DNA of 64,000 nt from NCBI GenBank assembly GCA_948144175.1, contig CANXME010002314.1:62001-126000 (forward strand). The letters are read 5' to 3'. Both the position numbers and the translations under genes were made by a program. Of this stretch, positions 51,301-62,771 are shown one piece after another; the first letter of the stretch is position 1, and each line of letters begins with the position of its first letter. The DNA is from Closterium sp. NIES-65. Its lineage: Eukaryota; Streptophyta; Zygnematophyceae; Desmidiales; Closteriaceae. The notes under the pieces were generated by a model. That model was given only the letters and a program-made list of their open reading frames with translations. It was not told the DNA's origin and did no database searches.

Positions 51301-53690
51301 AGGGCCAGGGGAAACCAGCGGAACCAGCATTTGGCTGTTTGGGCAAAGACAAAACAGGTTCTGTTTTTAGGACCTGAACCTGGTTGTTGTTTTTCCCGGG
51401 TTGGAAAAACAGAACCAGAGGTTGTTTACCAACCTACTACCTGCTGTTTTGTCCAGCCAGGTTGGTTCTGTTGCTTGGAATTATTTGGGATCATCCCTAG
51501 TTGTTCCCAGGTTTATTCCCAAGGTCCATGCTAGCTTGAACTATATATTCCTTCTCTGTTTGTACCTGACTATAGTCAATTTGATTCAAGCGAATTCCTT
51601 CCTTGCTGGAATTTCGTTTCGACGCGGTGCGACGGCGGAATGCTACCCGAGTCAACGCTAGTACGCTAGCACTCCAACGCTAGGCTAACGCTGTCCGAGC
51701 CATAACTTCGTAATGGCAAAACTTTTCGCGAGGCAACTTGGCTTATTTTAAAGCTCTTAGAGTGAGCTTCGATATAGTAAACTCCCAGCTTAATCCGATC
51801 GACGGTCTGCACGATACGCTGCGCGACGTTCAAGGTACTCTTGCTGTTTTGACTAAGTCCCTCTTGATCCCTCTCTCTACAAACTCGGACCCGAGGATAG
51901 GGGCTGGTCTTGTACCAGGCACCCAAGGACCCTTAGAGGTGACCCCGAGGAGAGGTTTTAAGTTTGATAAAGTCTTAATAGCTTGAGTTTATTAGGCCCT
52001 TACACCAACAAGCTGGTATCAGAGCTGCGTTATAGTGATCCTCGTTATAGGTAGCTATGGCGGGCAACACCTCGGCGGTAGCTGGTGAATCTTCAGCCCA
52101 AGATCGTAGCGGCAACCAAGATTCTGGTGTTTCTGCGCCAAGGGGAGCGCGAACAAGCCAGGGCTCGCTGATCAAGGAGGTGCTGAAAAACTTCACCGTG
52201 GAGAAGTTCAATGGTGAGGGTTATGATGATTGGGCCTGGAAAATGCAACTTTATTTCCGTCAGATCGGTTTGGTGAAACTAATGATTGGGGAGGAGCCTA
52301 GACAGAGTGACCCCGCCCTTCAGGAAGATTGGGACGAGCGCGCCTCGGCTGGCTACTACTTGATGTCGCAGAGTTTGGAGCTGAACCAGCGTCACCACGT
52401 CATGCACCTGCTGCCGGAGGTTGAGTGCGGTCCGAAGGCGTGGAGACGACGGCAGCAGCGGCTACGGGATGCAAGGGAGCCGACGTGCCAAAGGACGTGG
52501 CTTCGGTGGTGCTGGACGCGGTGCAAAGAAAGACGACGACTCCAACGACCAACAAGGAGGTACCGGTTGGGGTCGCGGTGCGAAATCTGGACGTGGGGGC
52601 AAGTCGGGTGCTGGTGGCAAAATGAAAGGGAGTTGCTGGTATTGTGAGAAGGAAGGGCACCCCTGGTTTTTGTGCTATAAGAAACCCGATGGATGGACCC
52701 CCCAGAATCGTCACCAGGATGGCGGCGCGCGGAGGAACCAGAAAAACGGCGCCAACATGGTCGCTGATTCGTCCGACAACAACCCGAAGGGCAACGGCGG
52801 TGCGGAGAAGAAGAAGGAGCGCACCGCGGGCCAATTCTTCCATATGGGAGACAAGGGGGAGCAAGGAGACGCCTCTGCCAAGGTTGGAGCAGAGCTGCAC
52901 CCCCTGGATTATTGGGTGTTGGACACGGGCGCTGCTTGGACGATGACGCCGCGAAAAGATCTACTGGACCACGTACAAGCTGCACCGATCAACGAGGTGT
53001 GCTCCGCCTCTGGACACGCGCTGAAGGTGGCTGGTGCGGGACGAGCTGCGTTTAAGGGAGCGGATGGCAAGCCGGTGGTGCTGCACGACGTTCTTCTTGT
53101 TCCAGAACTCAAGGCAAACCTCATCTCCCTCCGTAAGCTTGGCAAGGCTGGGGTGAGCACTAGCACGGATGGGGCACGCACTTACAAGGGGCAGCTGGGC
53201 AATCGGGTGCTTTGGGATCTGCACGAGAGTACGGACGTGTACAGATCCATGTGGCAGCTGCCGGCGTTGGCGTGGCATGGTGGGGGGCAGGCTGGAGAGG
53301 GGTCTGCATCCCAGGGGGAGTGCAACGCCGTTGGAGGGGTTGGTGTGAAAGTGTCGGCCAGATCTGGGGAGACGGATTGGGCAACTGCACACCGACGTTT
53401 GGGGCATGTGGCAATGCCTTTGCTGAAGCAGCTGGAGAAGGATGGAGCCGTTAAGGGCTTGAAGCTGAACGGACAACCACCCGATGATAACTGTGAAATT
53501 TGCCTCCTTTCAAAGTTCACCCGTTTCCCCTTCCATAGTGTGGCTGGCAGGAGCAAAAAGCCGTTGGAGCTGGTCCACATGGACTTGGTGGGGCCGCTGC
53601 CGGTGCAAGGGCACAAGGGGGAGCGGTACTTCCTAACCATAGTGGATGACTGGAGCAGGCTAATGTGGGCGTATCCGCTGAAGCAGAAAG
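48379..53690. repeat. Tandem duplication, unit 2 (5.3 kb)
   Basis: Second unit of the direct duplication. It begins inside a COP3 LTR fragment (48379-48788) and ends inside the integrase region of COP4, where the full COP4 copy continues. Confidence 0.9.
50917..52010 (+). repeat. COP4 5' LTR
   Basis: 1094 bp, TGTTGG...CCAACA. Direct repeat of 56350-57443 and near-identical to 45602-46695. Confidence 0.92.
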
Positions 53691-56349
53691 ATCACGCCGC
53701 CTCCACGATTCGGGACGATTGGCTGCCGTTCGTGGAGAAGCAAGCGGAGTGTGTGGTGAAGCGGATTAGGACAGATCGGGGTGGTGAGTTCCTTGGAGCT
53801 GAGATGACGGCCTGGCTCAAGAAGCAGGGCATCCAGAGGGAGCTGACCACGGCTTACACCCCACAGTCCAACGGTGTAGCAGAACGGGCGAACCGGACAA
53901 TTCTAGAGACAGCTAGGGCGCTGCTCATAGAATCTGGGCTGGGCAACTTGATGTGGCCCCATGCTGTTCGGCACGCTACCGTCGCTAGAAACAGGGTACT
54001 CACAAAGGTTGGGGATGACTCGTGGGTGCCGTTGGAGAGGTGGCTTGGGAGGAAGCCGCCGGTGGACATGCTGAGGGTGTTCGGTTGCATGGCAGTCGCC
54101 CACGTCCCCAAGACCTACCACGATAAGTTGGGGGCGAGTGCAATCTGGTGTGTGCATTTGGGGCTGGCTGCTGAGAGCAAGGGATGGCTGCTGTGGGAGC
54201 CTTCCAAGGGTGTGTTGTTTGACAGCAGGGATGTGAAGTTTGTTGAGGGCATAATGTATGGGAGCTGGGAGAAACAGCCGGAGGCCAGGGTGTCCCAGTA
54301 GATGGAGCAGATCACCATGCAGCTGGACCTGACTCCTAGTGTGTGGGAGGAGGGAGAGGAGGCAGCTGCAGAGGGTGGTGATAAAGAGAAGGTGCAGGAG
54401 GCACCTGCTGGTAGAGGCGATGGTGTGGGGACTAGCGGTAGCACTAGTGGAGCTGCTGGATCCGAGGGAGGAGAGCAGCAGCAGGGAAAAACTAAGAAGC
54501 CGAAGGGTGTCGTTATGAAGGGATGGGAGACACCCGTCTCCAGGCCAGGACGTACCCGTATGGCTACTAAGAAGCTGACTGCAGGAGCTGATGTAGCGGA
54601 GCAGCAGCTTGGGACTGAGGAGGCATTACTGATTCTACCGCATGGCTATGACCCGGATGAGGAGGATGAACCTGCGTATTGTTTTCTTGCCCCTGCACCA
54701 GAGGAACCAGCTAGCATGGAGGAGGCATTAGCTGGACGAGATAGGGACAAATGGCTAGCTTCTAGGGATGCTGATTACCAGAGCCTGCTGGAGAATGGGA
54801 CTTGGGAACTAGTGGTGCTGCCTGAGGGAAAGAAAGCGGTAAAATGCAAGTGGGTGCTAAGGATCAAGACTGACGACAAGGGGCAGGTCACCATCTACAA
54901 GAGTAGGTTGGTGGCTAAGGGATTTATGCAGAAGGAGAAGCGGGACTTCAATGAGATCTTTGCTCCCACTGCCAAACCCCCTACCCTTCGTGTCTTTTTG
55001 GCAGATGCAGCCGTTAGTGGGAAGTTCATTATCCAGATGGACATATCAGCAGCATTTCTCAACGGGATTTTAGAGGAGGTGTTCATGACGCAGCCACCTG
55101 GGTATGAGGATGGTACGGGCAGGGTGTGCAAGCTGAAAAAGTCCATCTACGGCTTGAAGCAGGCGCCACGCTGCTGGTACCAGAAGTTGGCAGCTGTTTT
55201 AGAGGAGATGGGATTCAGGACCAGCAGCTGTGATGAGAGCCTCTTTCTCAAGGGGGAGGGGGAGAAGCTGGTGCTGTTTCTGGTCTATGTGGACGACATT
55301 CTTCTCTTTAGCAGCAGCATGAAGGAGATCCAGAAGGTGCAGCAGCAGCTGATGGAGAACTTCAAGTGCAAGAACCTTGGGGAGGTAAAGTACTACCTCG
55401 GGATGCACGTGGAGAGGGATCTGGATCACAGGTGGTTGAAGCTGCACCAGGAGAAGTTCATCAAGGAGCTTGGGGAGAAGTACGGAATTGAGAATGAGCG
55501 CAAGGTTGCAACTCCCCTGCCAGTAGAATTCAAGCTTGTGAAAGCTGCAGAGGATGAAGGGGTTGAAGCCGAGGAGCAGCAGCATTTCAGTCCTTGGTGG
55601 GCAGCCTCTTGTATGCAGCAGTTCACACGAGGCCCGACATCTCTTTCTCAGTTGGGCAGCTGGCTAGGGTGGTGCAGAATCCATCAGAGGAGCAGGTGGA
55701 TGCAGCTGAGCGTGTGGTGAAGTATCTGAACTCTCACCCAAGCATTGGAGTTCAATACTCTGCGTCTGCACAGGTGAAGCAAAAAGGGGTTGAGGTGCTG
55801 AAAGAGAAGGGGGAGAGGCTTGGAGAAGGCAAGCTCTTTCTCACTTGCTTTACCGATGCTACGTGGGCCTCTTAGAAGGAGGATTTCTCATCAGTGGGAG
55901 GATACATCTGCGTAGTTGGAGGAGGACCTGTTAGTTGGAGGTCAAAGAAGCAGACGGAGACAGCACTCTCTTCTATGGAATCAAAGTACATGGCGATGTT
56001 CCATGGGGTGAAGGAGGTGATTTGGCTAAGGAGGCTGTTAGAGGAGATTGGCCAGGAGCAAAAGGTTGCTATGCCGCTGTTTTGTGATAGCAAGGGAGCT
56101 CTTGGGATGGCCAGGAACGCTGTGCTTCATGGGCTCAATAAGCACATGCGTATCAAGTGGCACTGGCTGCGTAAGGAGGTGAAGAGGGGGACGGTGAATC
56201 CGATCTACATCAAGACTCACCAGCAGCCAGCACACTTCCTCACCAAGAGGCTTGCGGATGAGCCTCATTGGCGTTGTGTGCGCATGAGTGGAATGAGCAT
56301 GAACTAGTATCGAATGATGGGGATGCAACCGGCAGGCTGAGGGGGAGTG

Positions 56350-57443
56350 TGTTGGGTGCAAATTCACATTGCACGACATCCTGCTGTCTGTTTGTACGAG
56401 TATGCGTGTGCGAATGTATTTGGGTTTGAATGGAATGTTCGTGTGTTTGTTTGCTTTCGCAGGTTTCGCTTGAAGCATTTGCAGGTACTCGCGCATTATG
56501 CGCTTCGGCACAACATTGTACGCGCTATGAACAGTACAAGCAGAAAGGATGAGCTCGCAAAGGAACCCAAGATGGAAGCTTTGTGGTTCGGCTTACTTGA
56601 TTGCGCAGATTCAGTTCTATCCAACTCAAAATTGTACTGTTTTGTTTGGTTGACTATAGTGTAGCAGGGCAGGCACTATAGGGGTACAATTTAGGTGAAG
56701 GTTGGATGTTGTTTGTCTGTATCTGCATGCTACAGGGCCAGGGGAAACCAGCGGAACCAGCATTTGGCTGTTTGGGCAAAGACAAAACAGGTTCTGTTTT
56801 TAGGACCTGAACCTGGTTGTTGTTTTTCCCAGGTTGGAAAAACAGAACCAGAGGTTGTTTACCAACCTACTACCTGCTGTTTTGTCCAGCCAGGTTGGTT
56901 CTGTTGCTTGGAATTATTTGGGATCATCCCTAGTTGTTCCCAGGTTTATTCCCAAGGTCCATGCTAGCTAGAACTATATATTCCTTCTCTGTTTGTACCT
57001 GAATATAGTCAATTTGATTCAAGCGAATTCCTTCCTTGGTGGAATTTCCTTTCTACGCGGTGCGACGGCGGAATGCTACCCGAGTCAACGCTAGTACGCT
57101 AGCACTCCAACGCTAGGCTAACGCTGTCCGAGCCATAACTTCGTAATGGCAAAACTTTTCGCAAGGCAACTTGGCTTATTTTAAAGCTGCTAGAGTGAGC
57201 TTCGATATAATAAACTCCCAGCTTAATCCGATCTACGGTCTGCACGATACGCTGCGCGACGTTCAAGGTACTCTTGCTGTTTTGACTAAGTCCCTCTTGA
57301 TCCCTCTCTCTACAAACTCGGACCCGAGGATAGGGGCTGGTCTTGTACCAGGCACCCAAGGACCCTTGGAGGTGACTCCGAGGAGAGGTTTTAAGATTGA
57401 TAAAGTCTTAATAGCTTGAGTTTATTAGGCCCTTACACCAACA
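56350..57443 (+). repeat. COP4 3' LTR
   Basis: 1094 bp; direct repeat of 50917-52010. COP3 sequence resumes after the AGCAG duplication at 57449. Confidence 0.92.
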
Positions 57444-59916
57444 AGCAGCCAGCCCCAAATGCACACACCAGATTGCACTCGCCCCCAACTTACTGCGGTA
57501 GGTCTTGGGGACGTGAGCGACTGCCATGCAACCGAACACCCTCAGCATGTCCACCGGCGGCTTCCTCCCAAGCCACCTCTCCAACGGCACCCACGAGTCA
57601 TCCCCAACCTTTGTGAGTACCCTGTTCCTAGCGACGGTAGCGTGCCGAACAGCATGGGGCCACATCAAGTTGCCCAGCCCAGATTCTATGAGCAGCGCCC
57701 TAGCTGTCTCCAGAAGTGTCCGGTTCGCCCGTTCTGCTACACCGTTGGACTGTGGGGTGTAAGCCGTGGTCAGCTCCCTCTGGATGCCCTGCTTCTTGAG
57801 CCAGGCCGTCATCTCAGCTCCAAGGAACTCACCACCCCGATCTGTCCTAATCCGCTTCACCACACACTCCGCTTGCTTCTCCACTAACGGCAGCCAATCG
57901 TCCCGAATCGTAGAGGCGGCATAATCTTTCTGCTTCAGTGGATACGCCCACATTAGCCTGCTCCAGTCATCCACTATGGTTAAGAAGTACCGCTCCCCCT
58001 TGTGCCCTTGCACCGGCAGCGGCCCCACCAAGTCCATGTGGATCAGCTCCAACGGCTTTTTGCTCCTGCCAGTCACACTATGGAAGGGGAAACGGGTGAA
58101 CTTTGAAAGGAGGCAAATTTCACAGTTATCATCGGGTGGTTGTCCGTTCAGCTTCAAGCCCTTAACGGCTCCATCCTTCTCCAGCTGCTTCAGCAAAGGC
58201 ATTGCCACATGCCCCAAACGTCGGTGTGCAGTTGCCCAATCCGTCTCCCCAGATCTGGCCGACACTTTCACACCAACCCCTCCAACGGCGTTGCACTCCC
58301 CCTGGGATGCAGACCCCTCTCCAGCCTGCCCCCCACCATGCCACGCCAACGCCGGCAGCTGCCACATAGATCTGTACACGTCCTTGCTCTCGTGCAGATC
58401 CCAAAGCACCCGATTGCCCAGCTTCCCCTTATAAGTGCAAGCCCCATCCGTGTTGGTGTTCACCCCAGCCTTGCCAAGCTTACGGAGGGAGATAAGGTTG
58501 GCCTTGAGTTCAGGAACAAGGAGAACGTCGTGCAGCACCACCGGCTTGCCATCCGCTCCCTTAAACGCAGCTCGTCCCGCACCAGCCACCTTCAGCGCGT
58601 GTCCAGAGGCGGAGCACACCTCGTTGATCGGTGCAGCTTGTACGTGGTCCAGTAGGTCTTTTCGCGGCGTCATCGTCCAAGCAGCGCCCGTGTCCAACAC
58701 CCAATAATCCAGGGGGTGCAGCTCTGCTCCAACCTTGGCAGAGGCGTCTCCTTGCTCCCCCTTGTCTCCCATATGGAAGAATTGGCCCGCGGTGCGCTCC
58801 TTCTTCTTCTCCGCACCGCCGTTGCCCTTCGGGTTGTTGTCGGACGAATCAGCGACCATGTTGGCGCCGTTTTTCTGGTTCCTCCGCGCGCCGCCATCCT
58901 GGTGACGATTCTGGGGGGTCCATCCATCGGGTTTCTTATAGCACAAAAACCAGGGGTGCCCTTCCTTCTCACAATACCAGCAACTCCCTTTCATTTTGCC
59001 ACCAGCACCCGACTTGCCCCCACGTCCAGATTTCGCACCGCGGCCCCAACCGGTACCTCCTTGTTGGTCGTTGGAGTCGTCGTCTTTCTTTGCACCGCGT
59101 CCAGCACCACCGAAGCCACGTCCTTTGCCACGTCGGCTCCGTTGCATCCCGTAGCCGCTGCTGCCGTCGTCTCCAACCCTCAGTTGACGGCGACGGAAGT
59201 CCTCCTCCAGAATCTTTGTCCGCACCCACTCGAGTGTCCACAAGCTCTAGTTCTGCGGCAGGCTCAATCCGCTCGTGAATTGAAGCCACGATTCCGGCAG
59301 CAGCGAGAGCATCTTCAGGCACTTGGTCTGCTCCGGGTAGGTGATTCCCGCAGTCGCCAACTTTGCGTAGAGGTCGCGCAATTTGTCCAGGACAGGTTGC
59401 ACCGGCTCTCCCTCGCTCAGGCGCAACGCGGACAGCTCCCTCTCCATCATCAATGTTGCAACAACGGAGGTCGGGGCGTGCAGCTCCTTCAACACCGTCC
59501 ACGCCTTCGGACCGCACTCAACCTCCGGCAGCAGGTGCATGACGTGGTGACGCTGGTTCAGCTCCAAACTCTGCGACATCAAGTAGTAGCCAGCCGAGGC
59601 GCGCTCGTCCCAATCTTCCTGAAGGGCGGGGTCACTCGGTCTAGGCTCCTCCCCAATCATTAGTTTCAGCAAACCGATCTGACGGAAATAAAGTTGCATT
59701 TTCCAGGCCCAATCATCATAGCCCTCACCATTGAACTTCTCGACGGTGAAGTTTTTCAGCACCTCCTTGATCAGCGAGCCCTGGCTTGTTCGCGCTCCCC
59801 TTGGCGCTGAAACACCAGAATCTTGGCTGCCGCTACGATCTTGGGCTGAAGATTCACCAGCTACCGCCGAGGTGTTGCCCGCCATAGCTACCTATAACGA
59901 GGATCACTATAACGCA

Positions 59917-59928
59917 GCTCTGATACCA
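59917..59928 (-). other. COP3 primer-binding site
   Basis: TGGTATCAGAGC on the minus strand, three bases from the 5' LTR. Confidence 0.85.
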
Positions 59929-59931
59929 GCT

Positions 59932-61025
59932 TGGTGGTGTAAGGGCCTAATATACTCAAGCTATTAAGACTTTATCAAACTTAAAACCTCTCCTCGGGGT
60001 CACCTCCAAGGGTCCTTGGGTGCCTGGTACAAGACCAGCCCCTATCCTCGGGTCCGAGTTTGTAGAGAGAGGGATCAAGAATGACTTAGTCAAAATAACA
60101 AGAGTACCTTGAACGTCGCGCAGCGTATCGTGCAGACTGTCGATCGGATTAAGCTGAAAATTTCCTATATCGAAGCTCACTCTAAGAGCTTTAAAATAAG
60201 CCAAGTTACCTTGCGAAAAGTTTTGCCATTACGAAGTTATGGCTCGGACAGCGTTAGCCTAGCGTTGGAGTGCTAGCGTACTAGCGTTGACTCGGGTAGC
60301 ATTCCGCCGTCGCACCGCGTAGAAAGGAAATTCCAGCAAGGAAGGAATTCGCTTGAATCAAATTGTCTATATTCAGGAACAAACAGAGAAGGAATATATA
60401 GTTCTAGCTAGCAAGGACCTTGGGAATCAACCTGGGAACAACCAGGGATGATCCCAAATAATTCCAAGCAACAGAACCAACCTGGCTGGACAAAACAGCA
60501 GGTGGTAGGTTGGTAAACAACCTCTGGTTCTGTTTTTCCAACCTGGGAAAACAACAACCAGGTTCAGGTCCTAAAAAACAGAACCTGTTTTGTCTTTGCC
60601 CAACCAGCCAAATGCTGGTTCCGCTGGTTTCCCCTGGCCCTGTAGCATGCAGATACATACAAACAACATCCAACCTTCACCTAAATTGTACCCCTATAGT
60701 GCCTGCCCTGCTACACTATAGTCAACCAAACAAAACAATACAATTTCGAGTTGGATACAACTGAATCTGCACAATCAATTCAACCGAACCGCAAAGCTTC
60801 CATCTTGGGTTCCTTTGCGAGCTCGTCCTTTCTGCTTGTACTGTTCATAGCGCGTACAATGTTGCGCCGAAGCGCATCATGCGCGAGTACCTGCAAATGC
60901 TTCAAGTGAAAATTGCGAAAGCAAACAAACACACGAACATTCCATTCACACCCAAATGCATTCGCACACGCATACTCATACAAACAGACGGCAGGATGTC
61001 GTGCAATGTGAATTTGCACCCAACA
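59932..61025 (-). repeat. COP3 5' LTR
   Basis: 1094 bp in minus orientation, paired with 42381-43473. It is followed by the AGGCC target duplication at 61026-61030. Confidence 0.9.
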
Positions 61026-62622
61026 AGGCCCAGGTGTGCCAGCTTGGCTGTGAAGTCTGAGAAAGCTGCTACAGTGCACGAAGTGTCACCCAGGAAGGTG
61101 ACATCGTCCGCATACGCCAAGCAGAGTACGTTGGGGTGTGCCTCTGCAATCTCATAGAGCGTGAAGTGTATTCCCGCTGCAAACAATAACGGGCCTAGTG
61201 GATCTCCCTACCGAACGCCCCGTTCACTTTGCACCGCTTTGAAGTTGAAATCGGTGTCAAGGAACAGCTGCGACGGGTTATCGTATGTCAGTTTAACAAA
61301 TGGCTGTAGTGGCGAGAGTCCGGGCTCCTGTAACGCAGTAGCGATGGCACGTCGCGAAATGCTGTTGAATGCATTCGAAATATCGGCTTGGAGGACCTGG
61401 CTAACGGGACGGGCATCCAAGAATGCCTTGGCTGCGTGTATAGCCTCTGCTCCACCTGGCACTGCCACGCCGTACTGAATTGGCAGGAAATGTTCGCGGG
61501 TAGCTTCTCCTATGGCTATCAGGGCTGCATTGGCTGTCAGCCTTGTCAAACATTCGCCTATCGCGATTGGCCGGGCTCCTCCCCTAGGCTTGGCCAGAGC
61601 TATGAGCCGTGACGCAGTCAGGATTTTTGCGACCGGGCCTGGCAAATTCCCTTTGAGCATGGTATTGACCAAGGCGTGCAGATGGGTGCTGACCATTCGG
61701 TTGGTGATCGTCGCGTCACGTAGGTGCTCAAATGTCGTACCTGAAGGTCCGACCCCCACCCCGTTCTCGCACCTTCCAAGAATCTTGGCGAACTCAGCAT
61801 GGGTGATGGACAGTTTTGAGTCTGGTGGCTCGTGCCAGGTCACTGCTTCGGGTACTGCTGGCGGGTGCTTCTGACGCAGCTCTTCCAATATTTCCTGGCT
61901 CGGGGTGCAGACGGGTGTTGACTCCAGGGCCAGCACGGCCCTGCGTAGGCTGCCACGTTTGGCTAGGCCCTCGGCTCGGCTGATGACTCCGGTCGTGTCA
62001 GGCTGGTGTCGTGGCGGTGGGGGTGTGTTGACCGCGTCGACCGCGTCCTGGTTCAGCTGCCCCCATTCGCCGCGCTGAAAGGCTCGGAGCCGGGCTTTGA
62101 CCCCCGGCCAGTTCGGTCGTTGTGGCGAGGTCTGGCAAAGTGTTAGGCGCGGGAGGAACAGCAACAGGCGCCAACCCTCCTCGGATTCGGGGTTTCGCGA
62201 TAGGTGAAGTAACGGTGTCAGTAGCGCCAGCGAGAACACTTGGCACAGATTAGGCGGTAAACGGCGTGTCAGCGAAGGCTGGCGACTGTCGCAGAGTGCC
62301 GCGATGTCCCAGCTCGAGATGGTTGCGAACACGTCTGCTTGCTTCGCCAGTTCGTCAAGGGAAAAATAGCGGGGAGTCGGAGTGGTTTGGCGCGTCGCGA
62401 CATTGGTAGTGGCGGTCCGATTTCGTCGAGCGCGGCCTGTCCGCCCTGGCAGGATTGGGGTTGGAATTTCACCCGTTCGATCGACATCGGACGGTCGCTG
62501 ATCCGCCTGTGCTGCTTGCGTGGCCGAGAGCCCTACCCTCGCTACTCCTCTTCCCGCTGCCTCCCTTCTACTGCCTTCGTCCTCGATCCCCTCGTCTTCG
62601 CTTGGAGGGAGGGATTATTCCC

Positions 62623-62630
62623 TATAAGAT
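62623..62630 (+). promoter_or_regulatory. Plus-strand TATA box ahead of the L7 antisense ORF
   Basis: TATAAGAT, 149 bp upstream of ATG 62772. It remains although the sense frame across it is already broken. Confidence 0.45.
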
Positions 62631-62771
62631 GGGTCCCTTAACTCGTCATCCTCATTAGTTGCTCCAGAGCCGTTAAAGCCCTACGCCCCGCCGCTTGATA
62701 CCCGTTTTCCAGACCTCCGCCTGTCCCGCTCGTAACCTGCCTCCTGGCCGCGCTGCCTCCCCGCTCTCCAG

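Larger units (their letters stand above)
50917..57443 (+). mobile_element. COP4: Ty1/copia LTR retrotransposon, broken, nested in COP3
   Basis: Plus-strand copia element with 1094-bp LTRs (50917-52010 and 56350-57443), a primer-binding site at 52014-52025 and a purine tract before the 3' LTR. The target duplication AGCAG (50912-50916 and 57444-57448) lies within COP3. Gag, CCHC knuckle, protease, integrase, reverse transcriptase and RNase H can be recognised in copia order. It has about five breaks. Its LTRs differ by about 2% by eye. It is opposite in orientation to its host COP3. Confidence 0.9.
42381..61025 (-). mobile_element. COP3: Ty1/copia LTR retrotransposon, broken, hosting COP4 and a tandem duplication
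   Basis: A minus-strand copia element inserted in L7 with target duplication AGGCC. Its 3' LTR is 42381-43473 and its 5' LTR 59932-61025. The interior keeps Gag with a CCHC knuckle, protease, integrase, reverse transcriptase and RNase H parts. It is interrupted by COP4 and enlarged by a tandem duplication that includes part of COP4. Beyond those rearrangements it has about three breaks. Its LTRs differ by roughly 2% by eye, so it is fairly young but older than COP1. Same family as COP2. Confidence 0.9.
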
